A program made the translations under genes and the position numbers. The notes under the pieces were generated by a model that had not been told where the DNA came from, searched no databases, and saw only the letters and a list, made by a program, of their open reading frames with translations. From assembly GCA_023212695.1 (NCBI GenBank), contig JALCCG010000050.1:38160-102159 (forward strand): 64,000 bases of DNA, in the 5' to 3' direction. Positions 38,510 to 49,136 of this stretch are shown here, piece after piece (within the stretch, counting starts at the first letter, position 1; the number at the start of each line of letters is the position of its first letter). This DNA comes from Sporisorium sorghi. Taxonomy: Eukaryota > Basidiomycota > Ustilaginomycetes > Ustilaginales > Ustilaginaceae.

Positions 38510-40897
38510 ATGGATTCCAAGCTCGCCGATGAAGTCGTACTGCGCATCTTCAGCTTCCTTGATGCACCGGACCTCGTTCGTCTGCAGCTCGTCAATACGC
38601 ACATCTGCCACTTGGCCAAGGACCGTCAGCTATGGAAAACACTCTTTTACTTTCATTTCGTGCGACCTGCGCATGCCTCCTCCAAATGGCGTGCAACCTC
38701 TTCCGCTCTACCCACGCTTCGAGAGCTCAGGTCTCTGCTCCTGCACCAGAATGTGCTGTCCAGCAAGCACATAACTGGCGACGGGGCCAGACCGATACAC
38801 CGCCTACCTAGCCGTTACTACCGCTTTGCGCCACCACGCGACGCTGTCGTCGCGCCAGAACAAGAGATCGACCAGGCTCTCTCCTCGCTGTTCCACCAAG
38901 GACTGCATGGCAGAGATGTCTCCACCAAAGACCACCTGATTGACTGGGAACATGTCTTTCGCGTGTCGACAAACTGGCAACGAGGCAACTTTGCCGTCTC
39001 CGAGCTGCTCGCATCCGCGCCTCAAGACTGCCTCAAGCCACAGCATCTTTCGTCACCGACGGCTCATCATACCATCGTCAGAGTATCCCATCGTTTCATT
39101 CTGACAGCCACTGCCGCCGACGCCGAGCATAGTCCGAGCGCCCCGAGCATCTCTGTCTATCCCTCGGACCCACTTGCAACCTCGTTCGATCAGCACCGAC
39201 ACACCGCCAGCCATATACCCACCGATCTGCATGAAAAAAGCCCCATCCTGCAATTCTCGTCACCCGGCCTGCAAAGATGGCTGGAAAGACGCTCAGGCGA
39301 CCAAACCTCAAAGCAGGTTCACGTCACCGAGATCGCGGTCGACGCTGACGTTGGCACTGGTACTACGGCTGACGACGCATCAGAACATCGAAAGCGCAAG
39401 CTGAATGGGCCAAAGGACACTGTGCCAGGCCCTGTTGCCAGAGTTCTGGTTGCCTATTCAACCGGACATTTCAGCCTCTTCTCGCTTCGCACTGCAGAAG
39501 GCGGCATCTTCAAGTGCAAACAAGACATCTTCCACAGTCCAAAGACCATTGGATCTGGCGATCACGTCGCCATGGCTGCTCTGCACTCGTCCGCGCTCGT
39601 GCTGTGCTCGTCCAACTTTGATCTTGCCTTCTATCGACTCAGCACCACTCCGACGATCAAGCTAGATTTGATCCACCGTTTGTCGAGCTTTCGTTGCTCG
39701 TGGCCCGCCTCTTTGCGTCTTAAGAAGCTGCCATACCACGACGTATTCAAACGAGCTCGACGTCCTTCATCGCCTTTGGCTGCCGATCGTCCCCATGTGG
39801 ACGATCGCATCGAGGAAGAGGCATTCCGAGTTACGTTGGCTTACTCGACGCCCAGCTATCCCTCCTCCTGGAGTGTTTCCGTGCAGGAAATCGTTGTGCG
39901 GCTCAACCTTGACTCATCAACGTCACGCCCAGTACAAGTCACAAGTCGACACGCCACGGCCAAACATCCGTTTCGTCCAACTCCAATCGATCCGAGAGGG
40001 CCTTCTATGCTCGGCAGGCATCACAGCTCTTCTAAATTTACTGTCCGGCCACACGACGCGACGCATCAGGCGTCACCTTTGGCATCAATGGCAGATGCGA
40101 CAAATAGCAGGTCCACTAGCTTGACACACGACGATCCCTTTGTGGTGCTTGGGGCCAGCGACAACCTGGTCGAGGTCTACGAGCTGCTTGGCGCTACGAC
40201 TTTTGTACGTCGCACCTCTCGAGACTCGCAGACACCGGTCTCCGTTTCTCGCTCAGCGACCGCCACTCCATCTTCGCCAAGCCAAGGTCTGCGCCTCGTG
40301 CATCGTCGCAGCTTGCACGGCCACACGGGCAGCGTCCATAGCGTTGCGCTAGAAGACGGACGATGCGTCAGTGGCGGGGCAGATGGCAGCGTCATGGTCT
40401 GGAGCTTGGGAGATCGTGCCAACGAAACCGACTCGATTGCTAGTGCTATGCGTCATGTTCGTGCCACAGCCCGAGGATCAGAGCGAAAAGATGCTGCGAA
40501 AGGCGTGGGAGCCAGATCGACCAGCTCCACGATAATGGAGGAAGCGGAGGGCGATGACGCTGCAACGCACATGTCGCACGTCTTGACTCTGCGCTCACCG
40601 ATGGAGTTGGACAGGTCGGTGGCGCACAACTCGAGCGACAGACATGCGAGCTACAGCAGAACTCAGCATGCTCGATCCTTGGGTCCGTCTCTCGGTGAGC
40701 TGGTTCGAAGTCGCGTCTTGGACCGTCAAGCTCGAGGCGTGATCCGCTGGGTGTCAACGGCATTTGACAAGATCGTCAGCATTGTAGCCTACACCGATGC
40801 ACTTCCAAGCTCGAGCTCGAGCTCCGTGACCGCCAGTCATTGTTCCAACGAGGCGCAGCAGCCTCGCGAAAGGGTGCAGGTTTGGAGCTTTGGCTGA
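38510..40897 (+). CDS. F-box protein with C-terminal WD-like repeat (795 aa)
   Basis: Probable substrate-recognition subunit of an SCF ubiquitin ligase. The F-box occupies residues 1-48 (LADEVVLRIFSFLDAPDLVRLQLVNTHI). The middle (about 120-590) is poorly conserved, with Ser/His-rich patches, but it holds beta-strand-rich segments such as ARVLVAYSTGHFSLFSLRTAEGG that look like degenerate propeller blades. A clear WD unit is at about 601-635 (LHGHTGSVHSVALEDG, then SGGADGSVMVWSLGD). The final segment ends with VQVWSFG, which would close a propeller. The start at 38510 is the first ATG; the frame is open upstream only with TTG. I do not recognise a named orthologue; relatives in other fungi are usually listed as F-box/WD proteins. 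Confidence 0.75.
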   Translation: MDSKLADEVVLRIFSFLDAPDLVRLQLVNTHICHLAKDRQLWKTLFYFHFVRPAHASSKWRATSSALPTLRELRSLLLHQNVLSSKHITGDGARPIHRLPSRYYRFAPPRDAVVAPEQEIDQALSSLFHQGLHGRDVSTKDHLIDWEHVFRVSTNWQRGNFAVSELLASAPQDCLKPQHLSSPTAHHTIVRVSHRFILTATAADAEHSPSAPSISVYPSDPLATSFDQHRHTASHIPTDLHEKSPILQFSSPGLQRWLERRSGDQTSKQVHVTEIAVDADVGTGTTADDASEHRKRKLNGPKDTVPGPVARVLVAYSTGHFSLFSLRTAEGGIFKCKQDIFHSPKTIGSGDHVAMAALHSSALVLCSSNFDLAFYRLSTTPTIKLDLIHRLSSFRCSWPASLRLKKLPYHDVFKRARRPSSPLAADRPHVDDRIEEEAFRVTLAYSTPSYPSSWSVSVQEIVVRLNLDSSTSRPVQVTSRHATAKHPFRPTPIDPRGPSMLGRHHSSSKFTVRPHDATHQASPLASMADATNSRSTSLTHDDPFVVLGASDNLVEVYELLGATTFVRRTSRDSQTPVSVSRSATATPSSPSQGLRLVHRRSLHGHTGSVHSVALEDGRCVSGGADGSVMVWSLGDRANETDSIASAMRHVRATARGSERKDAAKGVGARSTSSTIMEEAEGDDAATHMSHVLTLRSPMELDRSVAHNSSDRHASYSRTQHARSLGPSLGELVRSRVLDRQARGVIRWVSTAFDKIVSIVAYTDALPSSSSSSVTASHCSNEAQQPRERVQVWSFG

Positions 40898-41313
40898 AGC
40901 GCACACACCGATTAGAATCGACTCTGCCTGTACTTGTATTTCTCGACTGTATCAATTATGTGTAATCACGGACTCCCAACCTTCAATCTTCCCTCCCGCA
41001 GTCAGCCTCGTTTCCATGGCCGCCATCCGGTCGACGTTCAAGAAGAGCAAAGTCCACTTTGAGCGAGGGATGCTTGGCGAGCATCATGAAGTTTTCAGAC
41101 CCAAAAGAAAGCCTTCGCGGAAGTCGGGATTTCGGCGCTGCTTCTCCACTCTCCGGAGCCAAAATTTTCCAAGAATTTCGAGAATTTGAGCGCTGAAAAA
41201 AACGACTTTTCTACCATCAATTCTTCCTTCTCAACATCACTCACAAACCAACCCCAGCTGCCGCCACTCGTTCCTCATCTACTCGAGTCTGACCTACGAG
41301 TGGAAAGACAGAC
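40898..41313. promoter_or_regulatory. ROK1 promoter and 3' region of the F-box gene
   Basis: About 416 bases between two plus-strand genes. The stretch just before ROK1 is C/T and AAC-rich (about 41218-41270). A 99-codon frame here (40890-41189) overlaps the end of the F-box gene, has no domain and is rejected. Confidence 0.4.
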
Positions 41314-43155
41314 ATGATGGACATATTTCGAACGCTAGCAGGCGGAGGCGCCAGCTTCGACAAGAAGCGCTTCCAAAACGACCTCAAGATCTTCGGTGGC
41401 GCCGCTGACGACCAGGCGGCTTCTTCGAGCAGTGCAGCATCGTCCAGCAAGGCATCGGCGGGCAAACGAAAGCGTAAAGGTGCAGAGTCGCTTGCAAATG
41501 GCGAGAAGGACACATCGAAGTCGAATGGGGCAAAGGTGATCGTGCCGGATGGGCTCGACTTTTTCGGTTCGGCGGCCAAGGCGAAGTCGACCACTTCGGC
41601 GATTGAGCGACAGGAGAGGCTCAGCAGGAAGGACGGCAAGCGTAAGGCCGAGGAAGGGTCTGATTCAGAGGAAGATGGAGATGATGACGATTCGGATGAA
41701 GAAGACGAGCAACGCACGGACGAGGCACCCGTAACGAAAGCCACTCTCAGCAGCTTCCTCAAAGCCAACAAGATCAAACTCAAAGGCACCGACGTTCCGC
41801 TCCCCATGGCGTCGTGGTCCGAACTCGAGACGCGCTTCGCCGTACAACCCTGGCTGCGCACCAACCTGGACAAGTGGGGCTGGGGCGTGCCCACCGCGAT
41901 CCAAAAAGGCGCCATGCCTGTGCTGCTGGCCAACCGCGACCTGCTCGCCGGCGCACCCACGGGCTCCGGCAAAACGCTCGCCTTCCTCCTCCCACTCATC
42001 CACCACCTCCGTACGCCCTCGAAAAAGGAGCACTTCCGCGCGGTCATCGTCTCGCCCACGCGCGAACTCGCCCAGCAGATCTACGACCAGCTCCGCCGCC
42101 TCAGCGAAGGGCGCAATTTCCGCATTTGCGTGCTCACCAAGACCTCGGATGCCACCGCAGTCGCCAATGCGTCCTCGGCGGACCCAAGCAAGCGCAAGAA
42201 GTTCGATGTGCTCATCACGACGCCGTTGCGACTCGTGCATGCCGTGGAGAAGGAGGAGGTGGATCTGAGCAACGTGCGGCATCTGGTGCTGGACGAAGCG
42301 GACCGCTTGCTCGAAGATGGCTTCCTGCAGCAGACGGATTCGATCCTCGCGGCGTGTTCGCATCCACATTTACGCAAAGCGCTGTTCTCGGCGACGCTTC
42401 CCGCAGGGGTCGAGGAGATGGCACGCACGTTCATGGTAGACGAGTGCCGCGTCATCGTAGGCACCAAGGACTCGGCGACCGAGACGATCCAGCAGGAGCT
42501 CCAGTTCGTTGGCTCCGAAGACGGCAAGCTGCACGCGCTGCGATCTCTCATCCAGCAAGGCGGCTTGAAGCCACCCGTGCTGCTGTTCGTGCAGTCCATC
42601 GAGCGCGCCAAGGACCTCTTCCACGAGCTGGTGTACGACGGCCTGCACGTCGACGTCATCCACTCCGACCGCCCCAAGCTGCAGCGCGAGGGCGTCATCT
42701 CCGCCTTCAAACGCGGCGACGTGTGGGTGCTCATCTGCACCGAACTCATGGCCCGCGGTATTGATTTCAAGGGCGTGCAGCTCGTGATCAACTACGACTT
42801 TCCGCAGTCGGTCCAGTCGTATATTCATCGTATTGGGCGTACGGGCAGAGCGGGCAGGCAGGGTAGGGCGATCACGTATTTTACGAAGGAGGACGCGGCG
42901 CATTTGAAGACAGTGGTCAATGTGATGCGACAGAGCGGATGCGAGGTGCCGGAGTGGATGGTGAAGTTGAAGGGGCCGGGGAAGAAGGAGCGGAAGAGGT
43001 TGAAGCAGAGGGCGCCGGAGAGGAAGGAGATCAGGACGAGTGCGGCGAGCAGCATGGGCAGGAGGCAGGCGAATAGGAGGAAGGAGATGATTGCGGCGAG
43101 TAAGAGGAGGAAGGTGCAGGAGGGCAAGGAGGGCAAGGGGCAGAGCGATCAGTAG
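41314..43155 (+). CDS. ROK1: DEAD-box RNA helicase ROK1/DDX52 (613 aa)
   Basis: A nucleolar ATP-dependent RNA helicase needed for early 18S rRNA processing in the small-subunit processome. The N-terminus MDIFRTLAGGGASFDKKRF is the ROK1 signature. An acidic Ser-rich spacer (about 112-135) precedes the helicase core. Motif I APTGSGKT is at 214-221 and DEAD is at 327-330. SATLP, the strand IIHSD-like IHSDRPKLQRE, ARGIDFKG and HRIGRTGRAGR follow in order. The C-terminal tail is highly basic with repeated KKER/KRRK. Length is normal. ATG 41314 is directly followed by a second ATG; either could be used. Confidence 0.95.
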   Translation: MMDIFRTLAGGGASFDKKRFQNDLKIFGGAADDQAASSSSAASSSKASAGKRKRKGAESLANGEKDTSKSNGAKVIVPDGLDFFGSAAKAKSTTSAIERQERLSRKDGKRKAEEGSDSEEDGDDDDSDEEDEQRTDEAPVTKATLSSFLKANKIKLKGTDVPLPMASWSELETRFAVQPWLRTNLDKWGWGVPTAIQKGAMPVLLANRDLLAGAPTGSGKTLAFLLPLIHHLRTPSKKEHFRAVIVSPTRELAQQIYDQLRRLSEGRNFRICVLTKTSDATAVANASSADPSKRKKFDVLITTPLRLVHAVEKEEVDLSNVRHLVLDEADRLLEDGFLQQTDSILAACSHPHLRKALFSATLPAGVEEMARTFMVDECRVIVGTKDSATETIQQELQFVGSEDGKLHALRSLIQQGGLKPPVLLFVQSIERAKDLFHELVYDGLHVDVIHSDRPKLQREGVISAFKRGDVWVLICTELMARGIDFKGVQLVINYDFPQSVQSYIHRIGRTGRAGRQGRAITYFTKEDAAHLKTVVNVMRQSGCEVPEWMVKLKGPGKKERKRLKQRAPERKEIRTSAASSMGRRQANRRKEMIAASKRRKVQEGKEGKGQSDQ

Positions 43156-43295
43156 AAGAACGCTGGTTGAGATTTTGCTTATTGCACGTGCTTCTCGCAA
43201 TCATAGCCAGTCTTGGAGTTGTACATCAGCGTTGGCAAAGATTGAGACATTTCTGCGCAGGATGTACCCGAACAGAGTGAGAAAGTGAACAGCCT
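43156..43295. other. Short convergent region, ROK1 / SGD1
   Basis: The stop codons of ROK1 and SGD1 are separated by about 140 bases, so the 3' UTRs probably overlap. No other feature is seen. Confidence 0.4.
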
Positions 43296-46200
43296 TCAAA
43301 AACCATCATCATCGCCATCATCGCTACCATCTCGATCCAAATCCATGCCCATCCCATCATCCACCTGTCCCACGCCATCATGCTGCTGCACGATCGCCTC
43401 CACGGTCTTCACCACCACGCCCAACCCTTCCTTGACCGTATCCAGCAGCGGCCGCATCGTGCTCTTCAACTCCTTGCTGGCTTTCTTGCCATCCTCCCCC
43501 AAGATGAGCTCCTTCTGTGCTCTGGCGTCGAGCTTAGTGTTGAGGAAGAACAGCAGTCCTCTGGTGAGGTCGATGCTGCCGCCGACGAGGTTGGTCTGGA
43601 CGAGCTTTGCCAGCTTGTCCTGCTTCAGGGTGGCAGTGACGGTGGGGAGGTGGAGCGTCTTGGCGGGCGATTTATGCGACTGGACCGAGAGGATGAGGTG
43701 TACGAGCAGCAAACCCAAAAAGTGCGCTGGGCGCGGCTGCAGCGCAGTGAAATCGACCGTCTTGAGCGCCTGCAACGAGAGGCAGTCGTGGCTGATCCAC
43801 CAGGCGTACGCGCGCGCCAGATTCGCCACCCTGCGCGGATCCACCCGCTTTCCCCCCTCCTCCTCCTCATCTTCAGTCGAGAACAGCGCCGCAGCGAACT
43901 TCTCGCCTCCAACCTGGCGCTGCCCAATCTCGCGCAGGAAGTCCCACAAACAGTACTGCAGCGTAACGCGCATACCGTAGTCGTTGCGGCACACCTCCTG
44001 CCCAATAAGCGTGTAGTACGGGTTGTACACGCCCTCGGAGCCCACACAGTGGACGAGCACACGTACGACCTCGCGGCGCTGCACGTCGTTGAGCTTGAGC
44101 AGCAGCACGTTCTCCGCCGCCTGCCGGTAGTCCTCCGCGGTCAGCAGCGTGACGAACACGATGCGGCGCGCGTCCGTGTTCATGCCCTGCTCTCGGGCCA
44201 GCTGCAGCAGTTTTGCCTGCTGCTCGTCCTGCTCGTTTTGCGGGGTGGTGGCGGACTGGATGGCCGAAGCGCGCGCGTTCATGGGCAGCAGCTTGGTCAG
44301 GCCTGGCGCATCCGCCTGGTCCGCCTGCCCCGCCCACGCCGCACCCACCAGCCACCACTTGCCCTTCTTATCTGCGTCGCGCAGGTCCTTCATCCCGATC
44401 CGTAAAGCTTCGTACGCCTTGACGGTGCGCTTCTTGCCCATTCCACCGAGGTACTTTTTCATCCGCCCCAACAGCTGCCCCGCCGCACTGTTCGGGTTCG
44501 ACGCGTCGTTCGCCCCCACCCCGGCCTTGCTCTTGGTCTTTTGCAGCAGGTCCGACATGCGCTCCAGCATGAACTTGGTGCGTGTCGATGTAGCGGAAGA
44601 TGACAATGCAACGCGCGAATGCGTGAGCGCGATGATGGCTTTGAGCGAATTGGGGTCGTCTGTGCGTAGTTGATGACCGCACGAACGGATGGTTTTGAGC
44701 AGCAGCTCGATGTCTACTTCGCCAACGCTGTGCTTTGGTGGTGGTGGTGGTGGTGGGGCGTCGGCGTCGGAGGTGGTTTCAGGTTGTTGGCCAAGAAACA
44801 TGCGGATGAGGTCGTAGATGAGCGGACACGCCACCACGTGCAAGTTGTACAGCTCGCACGCGAGCACGGTAAGGTTGAGACACTCTTTGCCCTTCACCTC
44901 CTCTTCCTCGTCCTCCCTAACCTTCCCCGCCTGATCCTCCTTGAGAGCGGTATAATGCCGCGTCAGCTCCTCCACCAGCCTCTGCACGAAGAACGCCGCA
45001 AACTCCACACCAACCACCTTGTGCAGCGCCGCCACCAGCGCCGCATGCAGGATCACAAACGTGTCGACCAGGTTGGAGCGCGACGTGATGGTGTCGAGGA
45101 TGAGCTGGGTGAGCGTCGACGTGACGTGGGCGCGTGCGTGGGTGCGGTAGAGCGCTTCGTACTCGCCGACGATGGTGTCGACGTTGCCGTCGCCGAGGCG
45201 GTTGAGCAGGCCTTGTGCTTGGCGGCGTAGTTTTTGGGCGGCGAGAGGGTCCATTTCGAGGTCGTTGGCGCCTGAGGAGGGTGCAGTGGGGGTGGAAGCG
45301 GAGGAGGAGGCTTCGGCGGCGAGCTTGGCGCGCAGTGCTGGCGGGATGTATTTGGTTGTGGTGGCAGTGGTGGTAGCAGAGGTGGTTGACACAGGTGCTT
45401 CGGATGCGGTGGGGTTGGATGTGCCGGCGATGAGTGCACGAGCTTCTTCTGCTTCCGAGTCGTCGTCGTCGTCCTCGTCGGTGCTCGCGTCTTCGTCCTC
45501 GCTTTGCTCTTGCTCGACTTCCTCGTCCGTGGTCGCCATAGCAGCGTCCCAGTTGCTAAAGTCGTCTTCGTCGTTCGAGTCGAAATCGTACATGCCCTCT
45601 TCTGCATCCATATCGGCTTCATCCTCGTCGTCCTCGGATGCACTTTCCTCCACCTCGTCATCATCCTCCTCGCTCTCGCTCTCGCTAGCGGTCACCTCCT
45701 CCAACCCAGAATCTTCACTCTCCTCCCCACTCTCCCCCTCCTCCTCGTCGCTATCGGTCTCATCATACATGCCCACCTGGAACCGATCGAGATCATCCAG
45801 GAAATCATCCAAGTCGTCGCGCACCACATCTTCGCCGGATCTGGATTTGCCGAGACTGTACTCGAGCCAGCGGATCTCGTCTTCTTCTTCCTTTTCCTGC
45901 TGGGACATGTGTCGTCTGCTCTTCTTTTTACCGGTGAGAGCGTCGCTGGCTTTCGACTTGCCTTTGGATGAGGAGGACGGACCGGCCTCTGCTCGCGCGA
46001 GCATCTTTTCGAGCGCTGTGGGCTTGGTAGATGAGGATTTTGGCTTGGTCGATTTAATGACCTCCATCTCGCCGGTGAAGGGGTTGAGCCTGGTCTTGTG
46101 CTCGACCGCTTCTCCCTCGTCGCGGGATTTGGAGCTTTTGGGCTTCTTGATCACTTTGAGCGCTTCGTCGGGGTGCTTTTCCGACTTCCTCTTCTGCTGT

Positions 46201-46589
46201 GCTTTCTCATCTGTTCGACTCGGCTGCCTTGATGAGGATGCGTGTGCGGCAGCATTGTTGCTCTTGCTCGGTTGCTTGTGCTGAGGTGCCGGTCTTGGCT
46301 GTGAGCGTTGCTGCTGTTGCTGTTGCTGTTGCTCCTTCTCCTGGTTGCGCAGCGACTTGATGGGTCCGCGGGTTGTGCCCTTCGCTGCGCCATTGATGTC
46401 ACTCTGTGGCCTTCCTATCGCTTTGAGCTGTGCTTTGCCCGTGCCGTTCTGGGAGTTGAATCGATTGCCGCGGTCGTGTGGGCGAAAGGGACGCCTGTGT
46501 GCAGATGGGGCTGGCAGACCGAGTTCATCGCGCAGAGCTGCCGGGAGAGTAGTCGTCTTGCGCGACTTTGTGCGTGGATCGAATGGCAT
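43296..46589 (-). CDS. SGD1: Nucleolar MIF4G/MA3 protein SGD1/NOM1 (1097 aa)
   Basis: A nucleolar scaffold for 40S ribosome biogenesis; NOM1 partners the helicase eIF4AIII/Fal1 and targets PP1 in animals. The N-terminal half is Lys/Ser/Gln-rich with basic patches, then a long acidic Glu/Asp/Ser region (about 230-390). The MIF4G domain begins at about 455 (LLNRLGDGNVDTIVGEYEALYRTHAR) and extends to about 700, with inserts of low-complexity Ser/Pro. The MA3 domain follows at about 820-960 (ARRIVFVTLLTAEDYRQAAENVLLLKL, GVYNPYYTLIGQEVC). Both domains are arranged as in the family. The start is the first ATG and is followed by PFDPRTKSRKTT, a typical SGD1 N-terminus. It lies divergent to PRP17. 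Confidence 0.93.
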   Translation of the reverse strand: MPFDPRTKSRKTTTLPAALRDELGLPAPSAHRRPFRPHDRGNRFNSQNGTGKAQLKAIGRPQSDINGAAKGTTRGPIKSLRNQEKEQQQQQQQQRSQPRPAPQHKQPSKSNNAAAHASSSRQPSRTDEKAQQKRKSEKHPDEALKVIKKPKSSKSRDEGEAVEHKTRLNPFTGEMEVIKSTKPKSSSTKPTALEKMLARAEAGPSSSSKGKSKASDALTGKKKSRRHMSQQEKEEEDEIRWLEYSLGKSRSGEDVVRDDLDDFLDDLDRFQVGMYDETDSDEEEGESGEESEDSGLEEVTASESESEEDDDEVEESASEDDEDEADMDAEEGMYDFDSNDEDDFSNWDAAMATTDEEVEQEQSEDEDASTDEDDDDDSEAEEARALIAGTSNPTASEAPVSTTSATTTATTTKYIPPALRAKLAAEASSSASTPTAPSSGANDLEMDPLAAQKLRRQAQGLLNRLGDGNVDTIVGEYEALYRTHARAHVTSTLTQLILDTITSRSNLVDTFVILHAALVAALHKVVGVEFAAFFVQRLVEELTRHYTALKEDQAGKVREDEEEEVKGKECLNLTVLACELYNLHVVACPLIYDLIRMFLGQQPETTSDADAPPPPPPPKHSVGEVDIELLLKTIRSCGHQLRTDDPNSLKAIIALTHSRVALSSSATSTRTKFMLERMSDLLQKTKSKAGVGANDASNPNSAAGQLLGRMKKYLGGMGKKRTVKAYEALRIGMKDLRDADKKGKWWLVGAAWAGQADQADAPGLTKLLPMNARASAIQSATTPQNEQDEQQAKLLQLAREQGMNTDARRIVFVTLLTAEDYRQAAENVLLLKLNDVQRREVVRVLVHCVGSEGVYNPYYTLIGQEVCRNDYGMRVTLQYCLWDFLREIGQRQVGGEKFAAALFSTEDEEEEGGKRVDPRRVANLARAYAWWISHDCLSLQALKTVDFTALQPRPAHFLGLLLVHLILSVQSHKSPAKTLHLPTVTATLKQDKLAKLVQTNLVGGSIDLTRGLLFFLNTKLDARAQKELILGEDGKKASKELKSTMRPLLDTVKEGLGVVVKTVEAIVQQHDGVGQVDDGMGMDLDRDGSDDGDDDGF

Positions 46590-46847
46590 CCTGGCGATGG
46601 CAAGCTGCCTCTGGAAGGTTTGATGAGGTGAGAAGGTGCAAGACGCTCAGGAAGAAGAACGAGAACAAGTTGCCAAAAAAAAATAATAATAATAAAAAAA
46701 AAAAAAATTGTTTCAAATCTCGGAAATCGGAGTCAAACAACTCGGCCAAAAGAGAGAATTGGATGAGGACGAGCTTCCATCATTCTCCAAACCTTCATCC
46801 CAAAGACTGACATCAGCGAGCTCGCCTTCTGACAACAGGCCGCAAAC
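46590..46847. promoter_or_regulatory. Divergent promoter region, SGD1 / PRP17
   Basis: About 258 bases. An A-rich run (46674-46707) lies about 110 bases from the SGD1 start. No other gene is visible. Confidence 0.4.
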
Positions 46848-48842
46848 ATGGACGCACTCGCTGGGTACGGCTCAGACGACAGCGATGTTGCCGAGCAGTC
46901 GTCTCCCAAAGTGGTCAGGTCGACCAGCAAGACGACCAGTACCGAGCCTCTCGACTACGATCCATCCGATGCTTTTGGGCTGAGTGGGCTGAAAGCGGAA
47001 CAGGCATCAACAGCAACACCAGTCTCACAGCAAGCCGAAAAAGCTTCCAGCGCAAGTCGACCTTCAAAAAATAAGCAAAAGACAGCAACCACCCCCGCTC
47101 CAGCTGCAGAGGCGCCAATCCCATCCGCATCAACCTCGACCACAACAGTAGCTCTCGCACCCAAAGTGATCGACAACACCTCCGCTGCCGAAGCGTTGCT
47201 GCTACGTCCAGGCGACAGCACGATGCACGTCAATATCCCCTACGCCGACATGACAGCGCCCCAACTGGGTCCCGAGAACCCGTTCGCTGCACGCACCCTC
47301 GGCGCACAGCAGAACACGGTCACGGGGCATATCGAGTCGGCCGCAGTGTCGGACTACGATTTCCGCAACCAGCAGCGCACTTTTCATGTGTATGGGTATG
47401 CACGAGACCCTTCGCTGCTTCACGGCGCGTCGGGTGCGCAGGAGGGCGGTGCGGTGCACTACGTCGGCGATCAGAGCGCAGCAGCGCGGATGCAGGGTGC
47501 GTCGGCGGCCGAGATCCGGGCTGGCAATGCATCCTTCAAACCGGCGACCAAGGCGTTGAAGAAGAAGCGCAATGGTGCGGCGGGCGACCCGGGCGTGGTC
47601 GAGGGCGAAGGCGCGTATGTAGGGCCGTGGGCCGAATGGGCCGGTGACGACAACGTAGCGACGCAGCTACTCGGTCAAGATGCCAACGTGGGACCAAGCC
47701 AGGCGGAGCTGAGCGCGACCCAGGCGAAATCTGAAGCGAGGGAGGTGGACAAAGCAAAAGCCGAAGCGGAGCGCAAGATGGCAGAAGCCGAAGAAAGAGT
47801 CACGGAAACCACCATCTTCCACGGCAAGAGCATGTACGACTACCAAGGGCGAACGTACATGCACGTCCCCACGGACGTCGATGTCAACCTCTCGGGCGAG
47901 CCGGGCGAGCAGGAGTGCTACCTGCCCAAAAGCTGCATTCACACGTTCCGCGGCCACACCAAGGGCATTTCGACGCTCAAGCTGCTGCCGCGCTCGGGGC
48001 ATCTGCTGCTGTCCGCGTCGCTGGATACGACGGTCAAGCTGTGGGATGTGTACCACGAGCGGCGGTGCTTGCGGACGTTCCAGGGGCACACCAAGGCGGT
48101 GCGCGATGTTGCCTTTTCCAACGACGGTCGGAGGTTCCTCTCGAGCGGGTACGACCGCGTCGTCAAGCTGTGGGACACCGAGACGGGCGCGTGTCTGGAC
48201 CGCTTCAGCGGGAACGGCAAAACCGCGTACTGCCTCACGTTCCACCCGGACGAGGACAAGCAGCACATCTTCCTCGCCGGCATGAGCGACAAAAAAGTCC
48301 TCCAGTGGGATATCAACACGCACACGGTCACGCAGGAGTACACTTCGCACCTGGGCGCCGTCAACACGATCACGTTCGTCGACGCCAATCGGCGCTTCGT
48401 CACCACCTCGGACGACAAGACCATGCGTGGGTGGGACTACGACATCCCCGTCGTCATCAAGTACATTGCGGATCCGAGCATGCACTCGATGCCCGCGGTC
48501 ACGCTCAGCCCGAGTGCAAAGTGGTTGGCGGCGCAGAGCATGGACAACCAGATCCTGACTTTTGCCGCGGATGGGTCGTTCAAGCAGAACCGGAAGAAGG
48601 TGTTTAAAGGGCACAATGTCGCCGGGTTTGCGTGCCAGGTTGGGTTCAGTCCGGATGGCAAGTTTGTGAGCAGTGGCGATGGAGAGGGCAATGTGTGCTT
48701 TTGGGATTGGAAGTCGGGGAGGTTGTTGAAGCGGTTGAGGGGCGCGCATAGGGAGGCGGTGATCAGCCATGCGTGGCTGCCGCATGAGACGAGCAAGGTG
48801 GTTACGGGGAGCTGGGATGGCGATATCAAGTTGTGGGATTGA
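46848..48842 (+). CDS. PRP17: Pre-mRNA-splicing factor PRP17/CDC40, WD40 protein (664 aa)
   Basis: This second-step splicing factor sits in the catalytic spliceosome and also supports cell-cycle progression through splicing of a few key introns. The N-terminal half carries the family segments MDALAGYGSDD, ENPFAARTLGAQQN, TGHIESAAVSDYDF and FQQQRTFHVYGYA-like QQRTFHVYGYARDPS. A coiled, charged linker (about 290-320) is followed by the conserved FHGKSMYDYQGRTYMHVP. Seven WD repeats (about 365-664) follow, ending WDGDIKLWD. Length is slightly above the human protein. No intron is evident. The start is the first ATG after the shared promoter. Confidence 0.95.
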   Translation: MDALAGYGSDDSDVAEQSSPKVVRSTSKTTSTEPLDYDPSDAFGLSGLKAEQASTATPVSQQAEKASSASRPSKNKQKTATTPAPAAEAPIPSASTSTTTVALAPKVIDNTSAAEALLLRPGDSTMHVNIPYADMTAPQLGPENPFAARTLGAQQNTVTGHIESAAVSDYDFRNQQRTFHVYGYARDPSLLHGASGAQEGGAVHYVGDQSAAARMQGASAAEIRAGNASFKPATKALKKKRNGAAGDPGVVEGEGAYVGPWAEWAGDDNVATQLLGQDANVGPSQAELSATQAKSEAREVDKAKAEAERKMAEAEERVTETTIFHGKSMYDYQGRTYMHVPTDVDVNLSGEPGEQECYLPKSCIHTFRGHTKGISTLKLLPRSGHLLLSASLDTTVKLWDVYHERRCLRTFQGHTKAVRDVAFSNDGRRFLSSGYDRVVKLWDTETGACLDRFSGNGKTAYCLTFHPDEDKQHIFLAGMSDKKVLQWDINTHTVTQEYTSHLGAVNTITFVDANRRFVTTSDDKTMRGWDYDIPVVIKYIADPSMHSMPAVTLSPSAKWLAAQSMDNQILTFAADGSFKQNRKKVFKGHNVAGFACQVGFSPDGKFVSSGDGEGNVCFWDWKSGRLLKRLRGAHREAVISHAWLPHETSKVVTGSWDGDIKLWD

Positions 48843-49136
48843 CGCGGAAGAGCAGAGCAATGCACAGCGCAGTCGGCTGTGGATTTAAAAGGGCAATCGC
48901 CGTATGCAACTGCAACAGGTGTGTGTGTGAAGTGGTTTGATGAAAACTCAGAGTGTCGGGGGGCCTGTTTGAATCCATTCCAACGCTTGTTGGTGCTTCG
49001 ACAACGATGCCGCCTTGTTGAACCTGCCTCTTCTCACAACGGCAAACTCGCATTCATCACACCCATTGACAGTCACAAGCAGAACGTTTGCGACAAGCAA
49101 AGAAACATTACACCCCGAGTCCATTCCAGCTCTTCT
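48843..49136. other. Convergent 3' region, PRP17 / RRS1
   Basis: About 294 bases between the two stop codons; it should contain both 3' UTRs. No gene is supported. Confidence 0.35.
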